A stretch of 37,697 nt of DNA from Lachnospiraceae bacterium UBA7143 (GTDB taxonomy: Bacteria; Bacillota; Clostridia; Lachnospirales; Lachnospiraceae): contig DKWV01000004.1 of NCBI GenBank assembly GCA_002491905.1, forward strand, positions 1 through 37,697, read 5' to 3'. The position numbers were made by a program, and so were the translations under genes. This document shows, piece after piece, positions 15,701 through 24,825 of the stretch; the first letter of the stretch is position 1; the number at the start of each line of letters is the position of its first letter. The notes under the pieces are model-generated. The model worked only from the letters and a program-made list of their open reading frames with translations, had not been told where the DNA came from and ran no database searches.

Positions 15701-18272
15701 CGTGTCCGCAGTCTGGGCCGTGGTCACCTTCAACTGCCCTTTCTCGAAAGCAACTTCTGAAATAACTTTGTTGTTCTCATCCTTGTCCAGCCGGACATTC
15801 AATCTGTCGAACTCTCCCTTTGTCGTCACCTTATAATATTTAGTCGTTCCGACAGGTTGTTTGATACTGGCTGGCGCAGTAATATCCGATGCCTGCGCAA
15901 TTTTCTTTGATACCTGTAAGGGATAGGAGAAACTCCTACCTCCCGCTGTCAGGCTTAAGGTGAGCTTCTGTCCGTCGATGGCGTCCGCCGCCTTCGACAG
16001 ATCGACCACTACCTTCGTCCCGTTGTCCCTGACCTCGACAACATCATCCTGGGGCTTTACCTCACTGTTACCCTTTTTCAGGGCGACAGCCGTCACTTTC
16101 GCGTAAACCTGCGTTTCCGGCTGGCCTTTTGCGATCCTTGCCACATACTTTCCGTCATAGCTTACATTGTAGACGTTCTTCGCAGACGCGACTTCCTCCT
16201 CCGACTCGACGCCATCTCTTGTCACAACAGCCTTTAGCGGCTGCGCCACAGGTATGCCGGAAGCGTCGATGGTGATCACCGTGTTGTCTGTGACTTTCAC
16301 GGTAAACTCCGCCGCATTCTTAGCGACCTTGGCCGTCTTTTCCTCATTTCCCACCTTATAGGTGACACTGTTGAGGGAACTTCCATCCTTCGCCCAGATT
16401 CTGATGGGAATCTGCGAATTCCGATTAACTTCATTTCTGATCTGATCCACTTTCTCGGCCGTCCTGCCGTTGATGCTCACGTTTACGTTATTCAGGCTGT
16501 CCCTGTCAGCGCCTGTGAAAGAGTAGGAATATTTTATATCCATCACTTCATAGCCGACCCTGAAATTTACCTCCCAGAACTTCGTACGTTCATCATCATC
16601 CCACTCTTCATCTTCCCGAATTTCTCCTAACTGCTTCGCCGTCATGCGGTAGGAATAGATCATCTTACCATCCGATACTCTGCTGGCATATGGTTCCAAG
16701 GTAAGATTTTCCATGTACCACGAATCTTCCACTTCCCTGTAATAGTTTACGACCGGCTTCCACAAAGGATAGGTTGACGTGATATCAAAAAACAGTTTCT
16801 GCCTTCCTTTCTTTAACGTATAATACCCTTCCCTTGCCGTATGATAAATAATGTTGTTTTCATTTTCGATTTTACCTTCTTCGTCTCTGACCGATGTGAG
16901 TTTTAGCACGCTATTGCCGCTGACCGTAAATGCAATCTTCAAATCCTCTTCATGTGCATCCGCCACAGTCTTAGCCGAAATCTTCACAACATTCCCTTTT
17001 GTTAGGATAATCTGATACTTACCGCTGTCCGCATCCAAGGGGGACGCCGCTTCACCGTCAACTTTGACGTTGTCAAGCGTATACCCCTCTTCCGTGAGGA
17101 ACGAAACAATAATCCTGTCATTACGGGTATATACCGTCTCACCGTCCCCGTGAGGCTCTCCGGTGATACCGTCAAAATCCGCCGTCGGCGTTCCGTCCGC
17201 TGCGGCAGGCAGCTCCACCTTCATTTTCGCTGTCCTGCTTTCGTCCGGCGTCGTGAAAACGAATCCATAGCTCTTTGCCGGATCCAGGGACGCCTCCACA
17301 GTGATCCCCGTATTTTCCGTCAGGTTTGTGATCGTGTAAACGCCGGATGTATCAGCAGAAAGCGTTCCTTTTCTGCCCGACTGCTCCGTTTCATAGGTTA
17401 CCCGGTCTAATTTTAAGAAATCCCTCGGTGTGATTTTAAAACTGACGCTGGCGCCTTCCACAGCTTCCAGCTCCCATATGTCCTCCGCGGCAGGCAGTTT
17501 CCCGGTCTCAGCCGTCTCGCCGTTGATCCTGATATCCGTAATCTCCGCCAGATTTTCAGGGTTGACAAACGTAATTTTAGGCTGAAATCTCTTTGCCGCT
17601 TCCACAATGACTGTAACGTCACCCGTCACATTAGAAATGGTGCGCTGACTGCCTCTCGACTCCCAGGTAGAAGTGCAGTCCACTTCCCGTCCTCCCATCG
17701 TATAGGCAATCTTAACAAATTCGTATGTGGCAGCCTTGCCCTCCTTAAAAACCGCTTTAAAGGTAACGCTGCCGCCTTCGGAAATTTTTCCCTCCGGCAG
17801 TTCCAGACTGACAATCTCATTATTTTGGAGATCCGTGACCTCCTGCCCGTCTATTTTCACCACAGCTGTCGCCGTGTACTGCGCTGCTTCTGCAGCAGCC
17901 GTCATATCGCCCGCAGCGTCCGTTGAAGCATTAACTGTCGTATCCGCCACGGGATCTGCCGGTTCCTCCACCGGCTCTTCTGCGGGTTCCCCTGTGGGCT
18001 CCTCCGCAGATTCCGCCTCCGAATCTTCCTCAGATTCTGTATCCGGCGCCTCAATTCCGTCTGTATGTTCCTCACTGCCAGTCCCTTCCTCTGGCGTCTG
18101 TCCTTCCGTCACGGGACTTTGGGGCTCTTCATTTACCCCCCCCCCCATTCGTTTCAGTACCCTCTTCCGCTTCCGCTGCCACTACCGGCACAGCCGTCTG
18201 CGGTGCAACAGTGAGTATCATAGCCGCTGCCAGCACGAAAGAGAGTGTGCGTTTCCATTCCTTTCCTCTCAT
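12776..18272 (-). CDS. Giant exported Ig-like-repeat protein, reading frame interrupted at an 11-G tract
   Basis: Two frames make one gene. The first (ATG 18272, site GGAGACAGGAAA) gives a basic start and signal peptide, MRGKEWKRTLSFVLAAAMIL with a VVAAEA cleavage region, then runs into the G-tract and stops at 18129. The second frame continues for 1,790 residues to 12776. Together they would encode about 1,831 residues if one G were lost. The mature part begins with a Glu/Pro-rich linker (about 80 residues) and continues as beta-rich modules of about 90-100 residues (ISEGGSVTFKAVF, ISNVTGDVTVIVEA, ITNLTENTGITVEA), resembling bacterial Ig-like or InlB B-type repeats. No LPXTG or other anchor is seen, so it is either secreted or held by wall binding. 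It probably lies in an operon after glf. Confidence 0.85.
18136..18146 (-). repeat. Homopolymer of 11 G (minus strand), possible phase-variation tract
   Basis: Eleven consecutive C on the plus strand fall within the coding region, between the signal peptide and the mature protein. With 10 or 13 residues the two frames fuse (AAT-GGG..GTA-AAT-GAA); with 11 the leader frame ends at TGA. A tract of this length is prone to slipped-strand changes, and also to sequencing error. Confidence 0.9.
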
Positions 18273-18344
18273 TTTCCTGTCTCCTCTCACATAATTTATC
18301 TCCAGCTGCGACTGCCGGTACAAACCAAAGCCGCAGTCTGTTTT

Positions 18345-19487
18345 CTATTTCAGGTTCTCCTGCTCCACCGCCGCAAGCGCCTGCGCAATCACCTTATCCA
18401 TGTCATAATATCGGTACTGCCCAAGCCGTCCGCCAAAAATCACATAAGGCCTGCTCTTGGCCAGTTCCACATATTTTTCCATCAACTTTCCATTCTTTTC
18501 GTCGTTGATCGGATAATAAGGTTCTTCCCCTTCCTTCCAGGCCGACGGATATTCCCGGGTAATCACCGTGCCGGGCTGCGAGCCGAACTCGAAGTGCTTG
18601 TGCTCGATCACTCTGGTGTAGGGGATTTCGCGCTCCGTGTAGTTCACCACCGCATTGCCCTGATAGTTGTCGCAGTCCGCAAGAAATTCCGTCTCAAACC
18701 GCAGGGAACGGTACTCCAGATGTCCCAGTACAAAATCGAAAAACTCGTCGATCATCCCCGTATACAGCACCTTATCGTACGTGTTGCCATCCCGGTCCGT
18801 CAGGTATGTTCTGCCGTCCCGCTCCTCCTCCGTCACGAACTCCCGGTAGGACACACCCGTCGTCACCTCGATCCCCTCCAGCATTTTCTCTACCATCATG
18901 GTATAGCCGCCTACGGGAATCCCCTGATAGCGGTCATTAAAATAGTTATTGTCGTAGGTGAAACGGAGCGGCAGCCTTTTGATGATAAAGGCCGGAAGCT
19001 CCGTGCAGTCCCTGCCCCACTGCTTCTCGGTGTAGCCCTTCACCAGCTTCTCGTACACATCCCGCCCTACCAAAGAGAGCGCCTGCTCCTCCAGATTTTT
19101 CGGTTCCGCAATATGAAGGTCCGCAATCTGCTCCGCAATTTTTGCCTTCGCCTGAGAAGGCGTCACCACGCCCCACATACGGTTAAAGGTGTTCATGTTG
19201 AAGGGAAGATTGTACAGCTCCTCTTTATAGCGTGCGACCGGTGAGTTGATGTAATGGTTGAACTCTGCAAATTGGTTTACATAATTCCATATCTTTTTGT
19301 CAGAGGTATGGAAAATATGCGCGCCGTAACGGTGCACCTGTATCCCTTCCACTTCCTCAGTATAAATATTGCCGGCGATATGCTGCCTTCTGTCAATCAG
19401 GCGCACCCGCCGGCCGTGTCTGTCCATCTCGTGGGCAAACACAGAGCCGTACAGCCCTGTGCCCACGATCAGATAATCATATTTCAT
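18345..19487 (-). CDS. glf: UDP-galactopyranose mutase
   Basis: The 380-residue flavoenzyme interconverts UDP-galactopyranose and UDP-galactofuranose, supplying Galf for surface glycans. Motifs: the N-terminal FAD-binding fold YDYLIVGTGLYGSVFAHE, RRQHIAGNIYTEEVEG, HRYGAHIFHTSDKKIWNYV, the YTEKQWGRDCTELP segment, and FGGRLGQYRYYDMDKVIAQA at the C-terminus, which holds the conserved active-site arginine region. I choose the ATG at 19487 because the family starts MKYDYLIVG; a GTG at 19493 overlaps the preceding stop codon. It follows the HTH gene without a gap, and the giant exported protein begins 72 bp downstream, so the three are probably one transcript. Confidence 0.96.
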   Translation of the reverse strand: MKYDYLIVGTGLYGSVFAHEMDRHGRRVRLIDRRQHIAGNIYTEEVEGIQVHRYGAHIFHTSDKKIWNYVNQFAEFNHYINSPVARYKEELYNLPFNMNTFNRMWGVVTPSQAKAKIAEQIADLHIAEPKNLEEQALSLVGRDVYEKLVKGYTEKQWGRDCTELPAFIIKRLPLRFTYDNNYFNDRYQGIPVGGYTMMVEKMLEGIEVTTGVSYREFVTEEERDGRTYLTDRDGNTYDKVLYTGMIDEFFDFVLGHLEYRSLRFETEFLADCDNYQGNAVVNYTEREIPYTRVIEHKHFEFGSQPGTVITREYPSAWKEGEEPYYPINDEKNGKLMEKYVELAKSRPYVIFGGRLGQYRYYDMDKVIAQALAAVEQENLK

Positions 19488-19489
19488 TT

Positions 19490-19831
19490 TCACTCTTCTA
19501 CCGCCTTATACTTGTCAAGCTGTGCGTAGTCCTCCATCAGCTCAAGTGCTTTCTTTCGGCCTGTTTTGTTCAGCTTCACATAATACTGCATCACGCGGTT
19601 TTCCATGATCTTACCGCCAAGCAGGCTCTTCTGGTTAATGGGCGAAAAATCCACGGGATTCAGATTCAGCCTATCGCACATACGGATCACCGTCCCATAA
19701 GCCATACCCTCTATACCCCTGTCTAAAGCGGTAACTAACGTAGAGTACGGTATTTCCATCTCAATCGCGAACTGTCTGACACTCTTATGCTGTTTTAAGA
19801 TTTCTGCCTTCAAAATTTCTGCCTTTGTCAT
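19490..19831 (-). CDS. Small helix-turn-helix protein, XRE-like
   Basis: A 113-residue protein whose N-terminal half is a lambda-repressor-like helix-turn-helix: SVRQFAIEMEIPYSTLVTAL (residues about 17-36) followed by VIRMCDRLNLNPVDFSPI. The C-terminal half (LNKTGRKKALELMEDYAQL) is helical and may dimerise. MTKAEILKAEILKQHK at the start contains a small internal duplication. AAGGAGGTCTATT precedes the ATG at 19831; the longer start at 19849 has no such site. It is translationally coupled to glf. It may regulate this operon through the palindrome at 19983-20016, which is inference. Confidence 0.8.
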   Translation of the reverse strand: MTKAEILKAEILKQHKSVRQFAIEMEIPYSTLVTALDRGIEGMAYGTVIRMCDRLNLNPVDFSPINQKSLLGGKIMENRVMQYYVKLNKTGRKKALELMEDYAQLDKYKAVEE

Positions 19832-19982
19832 AATAGACCTCCTTATCACGTATTATTTTCTTTATGAGAAGAGGTCTTCTCCTCTCCGCTTTTAGACAGT
19901 ATACCATATTCCCGCCAAAAAAGGAACCACCTACCGCTATTACTGAACGGAATATCGTCATCTTTGTCATCTTTTCCCTTCT

Positions 19983-20016
19983 ATTATTGTACTTTTTGTA
20001 CAAAAAGTACAATAAT
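19983..20016. promoter_or_regulatory. 34-bp perfect palindrome, candidate operator
   Basis: The arms are ATTATTGTACTTTTTGT and its exact complement, without a loop. It contains three overlapping TTGTAC(AA) units arranged symmetrically. It sits between the divergent HTH gene and the first glycosyltransferase, 28 bp upstream of the latter's -35 box. It could bind a repressor dimer or tetramer, or fold as a hairpin. Confidence 0.65.
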
Positions 20017-20043
20017 TCCCCCTGTTCTCCCATAAAAACCGTA

Positions 20044-20072
20044 TTGTCGCCGCGCGGAGAAGGTGTTAAAAT
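20044..20072 (+). promoter_or_regulatory. Promoter of the glycosyltransferase pair
   Basis: TTGTCG (20044-20049), 17 bp and TAAAAT (20067-20072). The spacer holds the 8-bp palindrome CCGCGCGG. The leader is about 30 nt and ends in AAAGAGGTGTTACT. Confidence 0.6.
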
Positions 20073-20109
20073 TAATGTAGCTTAAATAAATCACAAAAGA
20101 GGTGTTACT

Positions 20110-21177
20110 ATGTTACCTGTTTCCGTGTGCATGATTGCCAAAAACGAAGATAACCACATCGAAGAATGCCTGAAAAGGCTCCGGCCCTGCCGGTTCGAAA
20201 TCATCGTGGTGGATACCGGCTCCGTGGACCGCACAGTTGAGATTGCCCACAAATACGCGGACAAAGTCTTTCATTTCGCCTGGTGTGAAGATTTCAGCAG
20301 CGCAAGGAATTTTTCCATCCAACAGGCAGCCAACGACTGGGTGCTGAATATAGACTGCGATGAATATCTGGAAAATGTCAACCTGGCGCAGCTCGAGGAA
20401 TCGCTCGCCGGAAGAAGGGAATCCGTGGGTATGATTACCCGCAATAACCCTTACACCGTACAGGGTTCACGCTCCATCATGTCAGAACGCATCGGTCGTC
20501 TCTTCAACAAAAATTACTGCCATTTCGAGGGCAGCGTGCACGAACAGGTACGCACCATGCAGGGAAAAGAGCCGGATACCTTTCCCATCCCCCTCACCTT
20601 TTACCATGAGGGCTATGTGAGCGAGTCGGACAAGCGTATGCGGGCTACCAGGAACCTGGAGATGCTTCTGCATGATCTGGCGCAGAAGGGGCCCAGCCCT
20701 TATATCTACTTCCAGCTCGGCCAGAACTACATATCCCTGAATGACATGGAGAAGGCCGCCCACTATTACAAGATGGGGCTTGACCTGAACGCGGATCCAG
20801 GCTCCGACTTTGTGCAGAGTATGGCGGAAACCTACGGTTACTGCCTGATGGATCTGGCGAAATATGATACCGCTATGTCCCTCCGGGAAAAATACGACCT
20901 TTTCTCCCACCGGGCAGATTTCGTCTACCTGATGGGTATGCTTTATCTGAAAAAGGGCGAACCGGCCAAAGCCATCGAAGAGTTTAAAAAAGCAACCACG
21001 CTCACCGCTTACTCCCGCACGGGTGTGAACAGTTACCGCGCCAATTTCCACATTGCCGATATCTATGAGAGCATGGGTGATCTTGACCAGGCACGGGTTT
21101 ACTACAAAAAATGCGGCGACTATGAACCCGCCGTGAGAAGACTCCGGGAGCTCGCCACAGCGGAATCCGCCTCGTAA
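20110..21177 (+). CDS. Glycosyltransferase family 2 with C-terminal TPR repeats (copy 1)
   Basis: The 355-residue protein has an N-terminal GT-A domain starting PVSVCMIAKNEDNHIEECLK, with VVDTGSVDRTVEIA, the ARNFSIQQA segment and a DxD-type metal motif in IDCDEYLE (Asp82 and Asp84). After about residue 195 come TPR-like helices (YIYFQLGQNYISLNDMEKAA, DFVYLMGMLYLKKGEPAKAI, NFHIADIYESMGDLDQARVY). The family transfers a sugar from a nucleotide donor; TPR-bearing members include enzymes that glycosylate proteins or peptides (SunS type). There is no signal peptide, so it acts in the cytoplasm. It is a paralogue of the next gene. Confidence 0.92.
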   Translation: MLPVSVCMIAKNEDNHIEECLKRLRPCRFEIIVVDTGSVDRTVEIAHKYADKVFHFAWCEDFSSARNFSIQQAANDWVLNIDCDEYLENVNLAQLEESLAGRRESVGMITRNNPYTVQGSRSIMSERIGRLFNKNYCHFEGSVHEQVRTMQGKEPDTFPIPLTFYHEGYVSESDKRMRATRNLEMLLHDLAQKGPSPYIYFQLGQNYISLNDMEKAAHYYKMGLDLNADPGSDFVQSMAETYGYCLMDLAKYDTAMSLREKYDLFSHRADFVYLMGMLYLKKGEPAKAIEEFKKATTLTAYSRTGVNSYRANFHIADIYESMGDLDQARVYYKKCGDYEPAVRRLRELATAESAS

Positions 21178-21180
21178 ACA

Positions 21181-21222
21181 AATCGAGCAAAGCTCGATTG
21201 CGAGATTCGCTTCGCGAACTCG
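21181..21222. repeat. Two adjacent intergenic hairpins (REP-like)
   Basis: AATCGAGC-AAA-GCTCGATT (21181-21199) is followed directly by CGAG-A-TTCGC-TTC-GCGAA-CTCG (21201-21222). The second has the same architecture as 8069-8091 and shares CGCTTCGCGA and CTCGG with 10924-10939. It lies between two co-directional genes, with no T-tract. Confidence 0.65.
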
Positions 21223-21262
21223 GATAGGCTGAGAAATTTTCGATAACACGAAAGGAGAATCC

Positions 21263-22315
21263 TTGTTTCCGCTGTCCGTTTGTATCATTGCCAAAAATGA
21301 AGAGGCTCATATTGAGGAATGCCTGAAACGTCTGTCTCCCTACGGTTTTGAAATCGTGCTGACAGACACAGGCTCCACAGACCGCACCCTGGCGATTGCC
21401 GAAACGTACACCGATCGAATTTACCACTTCGACTGGTGTGACGATTTCAGCGCCGCCAGGAATTTCTGTATGCAAAAAGCCTCCCATGACTGGATACTTT
21501 CTCTCGACTGTGACGAATATATTGAAACGCTGGACCTTGCCGCACTCAGCCGCTGTATGGAGAAGCACCCGGACTGTGCCGGGCGTATTCTGATCCGCAG
21601 CCGTTTTCTGCGCGGCGGACAGCCCTCCTTTGAGCAGACCCGCGTGAGCCGTCTGGCCAACCGCTGCGCCTTCCACTTTACGGGAACGGTGCATGAACAG
21701 CTGGAACGCCGCGACGGCAGTCCGAAAACAGTTTATGACGTTCCTGTCACAATTCTTCATGTGGGTTACGACGAAACCGAAACGGACTTGCAGGAAAAAT
21801 CCCGCCGCAACATCGCCCTGTTAAAAAACCAGCTTGAAAGGGAAGGCCCAGACCCCTACCTTTACTTTCAACTCGGCCAGAGCTACCGCAGGATCGGGGA
21901 CGCCGAAAAGGCCTTTCAGAGCTTCAACGCCGGACTTTCCCTGGAAGTGGACCCCGGCCTTGACTATGTAAAAACTATGGTGGAATCATACGGCTATACA
22001 CTTTTAGACCTAAAGCGCAACCGAGAGGCACTGGGACTTGCTGAACTTTACGACGTATTTGCCACAAGGGCGGACTTCATTTTTCTGATGGGACTGGTCT
22101 ATATGAACAACGGGCTTTTTGACGCCGCCGTCGACGAGTTCAAGAAGTCTGTCACAATGGAAGAGTCCACCGTGGAAGGTGTAAACAGCTATATGGCATA
22201 TTACAACATCGGCGTGATCTACGAATGCACCGGACATATCGAAGAGGCGCGGACGTATTACAAAAAATGCGGGGACTATCAGCCTGCAAAAGAACGCCTG
22301 AAAGCCCTTGCATAA
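21263..22315 (+). CDS. Glycosyltransferase family 2 with C-terminal TPR repeats (copy 2)
   Basis: A 350-residue paralogue of the upstream gene: PLSVCIIAKNEEAHIEECLK, LTDTGSTDRTLAIA, SLDCDEYIE (DxD), then TPR helices (YLYFQLGQSYRRIGDAEKAF and YYNIGVIYECTGHIEEARTY). The likely start is TTG at 21263, placed seven bases after AAAGGAG and aligned with the ATG of copy 1; a TTG may lower expression. The acceptor is unknown. The flagellin 3.6 kb away and other surface proteins are candidate acceptors, but only by proximity. The gene ends at a strong hairpin. Confidence 0.92.
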   Translation: MFPLSVCIIAKNEEAHIEECLKRLSPYGFEIVLTDTGSTDRTLAIAETYTDRIYHFDWCDDFSAARNFCMQKASHDWILSLDCDEYIETLDLAALSRCMEKHPDCAGRILIRSRFLRGGQPSFEQTRVSRLANRCAFHFTGTVHEQLERRDGSPKTVYDVPVTILHVGYDETETDLQEKSRRNIALLKNQLEREGPDPYLYFQLGQSYRRIGDAEKAFQSFNAGLSLEVDPGLDYVKTMVESYGYTLLDLKRNREALGLAELYDVFATRADFIFLMGLVYMNNGLFDAAVDEFKKSVTMEESTVEGVNSYMAYYNIGVIYECTGHIEEARTYYKKCGDYQPAKERLKALA

Positions 22316-22356
22316 AAAAGGCCAGACCTCATGCAAGCATGATTCTGACCTTTTTT
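22314..22356. terminator. Terminator between the glycosyltransferase pair and glgP
   Basis: A 13-bp A-GG...CC-T stem (arms 22314-22326 and 22344-22356) has T-tracts on both sides. A single mismatch on the plus strand becomes a G-U pair on the minus-strand RNA, so it fits glgP best. Confidence 0.8.
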
Positions 22357-22370
22357 CTTTATGACTCCGC

Positions 22371-24683
22371 TTATGCGCGCAACTTCCAGATATCCCTGTT
22401 GTACTCCTCGATGGTTCTGTCGGAGGAGAAGAAACCTGCCTTGGCGATGTTCACAAGCATCATCTTTCTCCACTTCCTCTGATCCTCGTAGTCCGCCATC
22501 ATCTTATCCTTGGTTTTGATATAGTCCTCCAGATCCAGAAGTGTCATAAACCAGTCTTTGTTTAACAGCTCTTTATAGAGTCTCTCCAGATTTTCCTTGT
22601 GGCCTGCCTTCAGGGCTTCCTTGCTGACGATAAAGTCTACCGCCTCTTTGATCACAGGAGACTTCTCATAATAATCCTTTGACACATAATCAGCCTTCTC
22701 ATAGTGCTCGATCACGGCCTCGGACTTCTCGCCGAAGATATAGATATTGTCGTCGCCCACCAGCTCGTGGATCTCCACATTCGCGCCGTCGGAAGTGCCC
22801 AGCGTCACTGCGCCGTTCAACATAAACTTCATGTTGCCCGTGCCGGAAGCCTCCTTGGACGCCAGCGAAATCTGTTCGGAAATATCGCAGGCCGGAATCA
22901 TCTTCTCGGCGTAAGCCACGTTGTAATTTTCCACCATAAGCACCGTCATATAAGGACTCACGTCGGGGTCTTTGTTGACAATCTCCTGCAGCACCAGAAG
23001 CAGGTGGATGATATCCTGCGCGATCACATAAGCGGGCGCCGCCTTCGCGCCGAAAATGAAGGTCATGGGTCTTGCGGGCTTCTTGCCTGCCTTAATCTCC
23101 AGATATTTATGGATGATGTAAAGAGCATTCATCTGCTGTCTCTTGTACTCGTGCAGACGCTTACTCTGGATGTCAAAGATGGAATCCGGGTTCAGGGTTA
23201 CGCCCTCCGCCTCCTGCACATAGGCCGCCAGATCCTTCTTGCGGTTCATCTTAATCTCGGCAATACGGTTAAGTACCGCATCATCATCCGCATACTCCAA
23301 AAGCTTCTCCAGGTTAGCCGCATCCTTCTTGTAGGCATCCCCGATGGTGTCGGAGAGGAATGTGGCCAGCTCATGGTTGCAGGATAAGAGCCATCTCCTG
23401 AAAGTGATGCCGTTCGTCTTGTTATTAAATTTCTCGGGATAGATCTTGTAGAACGCATGTAACTCCGTGTTCTTCAGGATTTCCGTATGGATCGCTGCCA
23501 CGCCGTTCACCGAGAAGCCGTAATGGATGTCGATATGCGCCATGTGCACCCTGTCGTCCTCATCGATGATCTGCACCTTGGGGTCTTTGTACTTCGCCGC
23601 CACGCGCTTATCCAGTTCCTTGATGATCGGCACAAGCTGAGGCACTACCTTCTCCAGATACTTGAGAGGCCATTTTTCAAGCGCCTCCGCCAGAATCGTG
23701 TGGTTGGTGTAAGCGCAGGTTTTGCTCACCACCTCAATCGCCTCGTCCATTGTGAAAGCCTTCTCGTCCACGAGAATGCGGATGAGCTCCGGAATCACCA
23801 TCGTCGGATGGGTATCGTTGATCTGGATTACCGCATGGTCGTACATTTTGCGCAGATCATACTGTTTCTCCTTCATCTCCTTTAAAATCAGCTGCGCCGC
23901 ATTGCTCACCATGAAATACTGCTGGTAGATACGCAGAAGGTTCCCCGCCTCGTCGGAATCGTCAGGGTACAGGAAAAGCGTCAGATTTTTCTCGATATCT
24001 TCCTTGTCAAATTCAATGCCCTTCTTAACCAGGCTCTCGTCAATCGTCTCAATATCGAAAAGTCTGAGTTTATTCACGCCATTATCATAGCCAATGACAT
24101 CTATGTCATAAAGTCGGGATGTCACCTTCTTTTTGCCGAATGACACCTCAAAAGTCGTGTCAGTTTTCGTCAGCCAGGACTGCTCCTCAATCCAGTCATT
24201 TTTCTCAGCCGTCTGCAGTTTGTCCTTAAACTTCTGCTTAAACAGGCCAAAGTGATAGTTCAGGCCGATCCCTTCGCCCGGAAGGCCCAGGGATGCGATA
24301 GAGTCAAGAAAACATGCAGCCAGGCGTCCCAGACCGCCATTGCCGAGGGACGGCTCCGGCTCTACCTCCTCGATCGCGGAAAGCTGCTTGCCGTTCTTTT
24401 TAAGAATCTTCTCCAGATTGTCGTAAATTCCCAGATTGATCAGGTTGTTGGACAAAAGCTTGCCGATCAGGAATTCCGCGGAAATGTAGTAGATTTTTTT
24501 CTCTCCTTCAATCCGCTCCGATGCCGCCATCAGCTTCTTGGAAAGCTGCAGGATGCTATAGTAAAGCTCCTCGTTGCTGCAGGCGGAAACGGACTTCCCA
24601 TATCCGCTCTGTGTCTGGTTTTCCAACTCCTGCTCCAGATTCATTACCAGTACGTCTCTTTTCAGGTTTGTTGCCTGTGCCAT
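22371..24683 (-). CDS. glgP: Glycogen/alpha-glucan phosphorylase
   Basis: The 770-residue protein is close to full length for GT35. It cleaves alpha-1,4-glucan with phosphate to glucose-1-phosphate. Motifs: EPSLGNGGLGRLAACFLDS, GIGLNYHFGLFKQ, IQINDTHPTMVIPELIR, FSVNGVAAIHTEIL, TNGITFRRWLLSCN and the PLP site EASGTGNMKFMLNGAVTLG, with the lysine near residue 619. The ATG at 24683 follows GGGAGGTTTCAAC; the longer frame to 24737 has no such site. It lies 142 bp downstream of the LacI-type gene on the same strand, which may control it. Confidence 0.97.
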   Translation of the reverse strand: MAQATNLKRDVLVMNLEQELENQTQSGYGKSVSACSNEELYYSILQLSKKLMAASERIEGEKKIYYISAEFLIGKLLSNNLINLGIYDNLEKILKKNGKQLSAIEEVEPEPSLGNGGLGRLAACFLDSIASLGLPGEGIGLNYHFGLFKQKFKDKLQTAEKNDWIEEQSWLTKTDTTFEVSFGKKKVTSRLYDIDVIGYDNGVNKLRLFDIETIDESLVKKGIEFDKEDIEKNLTLFLYPDDSDEAGNLLRIYQQYFMVSNAAQLILKEMKEKQYDLRKMYDHAVIQINDTHPTMVIPELIRILVDEKAFTMDEAIEVVSKTCAYTNHTILAEALEKWPLKYLEKVVPQLVPIIKELDKRVAAKYKDPKVQIIDEDDRVHMAHIDIHYGFSVNGVAAIHTEILKNTELHAFYKIYPEKFNNKTNGITFRRWLLSCNHELATFLSDTIGDAYKKDAANLEKLLEYADDDAVLNRIAEIKMNRKKDLAAYVQEAEGVTLNPDSIFDIQSKRLHEYKRQQMNALYIIHKYLEIKAGKKPARPMTFIFGAKAAPAYVIAQDIIHLLLVLQEIVNKDPDVSPYMTVLMVENYNVAYAEKMIPACDISEQISLASKEASGTGNMKFMLNGAVTLGTSDGANVEIHELVGDDNIYIFGEKSEAVIEHYEKADYVSKDYYEKSPVIKEAVDFIVSKEALKAGHKENLERLYKELLNKDWFMTLLDLEDYIKTKDKMMADYEDQRKWRKMMLVNIAKAGFFSSDRTIEEYNRDIWKLRA

Positions 24684-24722
24684 GTTGAAACCTCCCTTTT
24701 CTTTGTTTTCGCTGTTTCTTAA

Positions 24723-24792
24723 TTTATAGTATTCCACTTTTATTTCCAGTACAGTCCCAGATCATGTAAGCTTCCCCGCCATCCGAAGTCAA
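24723..24792 (-). promoter_or_regulatory. Possible glgP promoter region
   Basis: Minus-strand TTGACT (24792-24787) with TTACAT 17 bp on is a weak candidate; TATAAA (24728-24723) is a better -10 but lacks a -35. No clear operator was seen. Confidence 0.3.
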
Positions 24793-24825
24793 TATTCCCC
24801 ATATTCCAGGGAGTACCGGCTTCTC

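Noticed and set aside
18310..18338. Hairpin between glf and the giant protein as a terminator
   Set aside because: The stem has a bulge and no T-tract follows, so it does not look like an intrinsic terminator.
17727..19244. 505-codon open frame on the plus strand
   Set aside because: It is antisense to the giant protein and glf; composition is low-complexity Ser/Arg/His and there is no ribosome-binding site or family motif.
19785..20033. Small ORF (internal MTKMTIFRSVIA start with AGAAGGGAAAAG) upstream of the HTH gene
   Set aside because: It overlaps the HTH gene start and the palindrome, and its residues look like translated non-coding DNA. A real peptide is not excluded.
24684..24825. 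Possible C-terminal remnant frame (PWNMGNIDFGWRGSLHDLG) before glgP
   Set aside because: Too short and without a start or family match; it may be chance or an old gene fragment.
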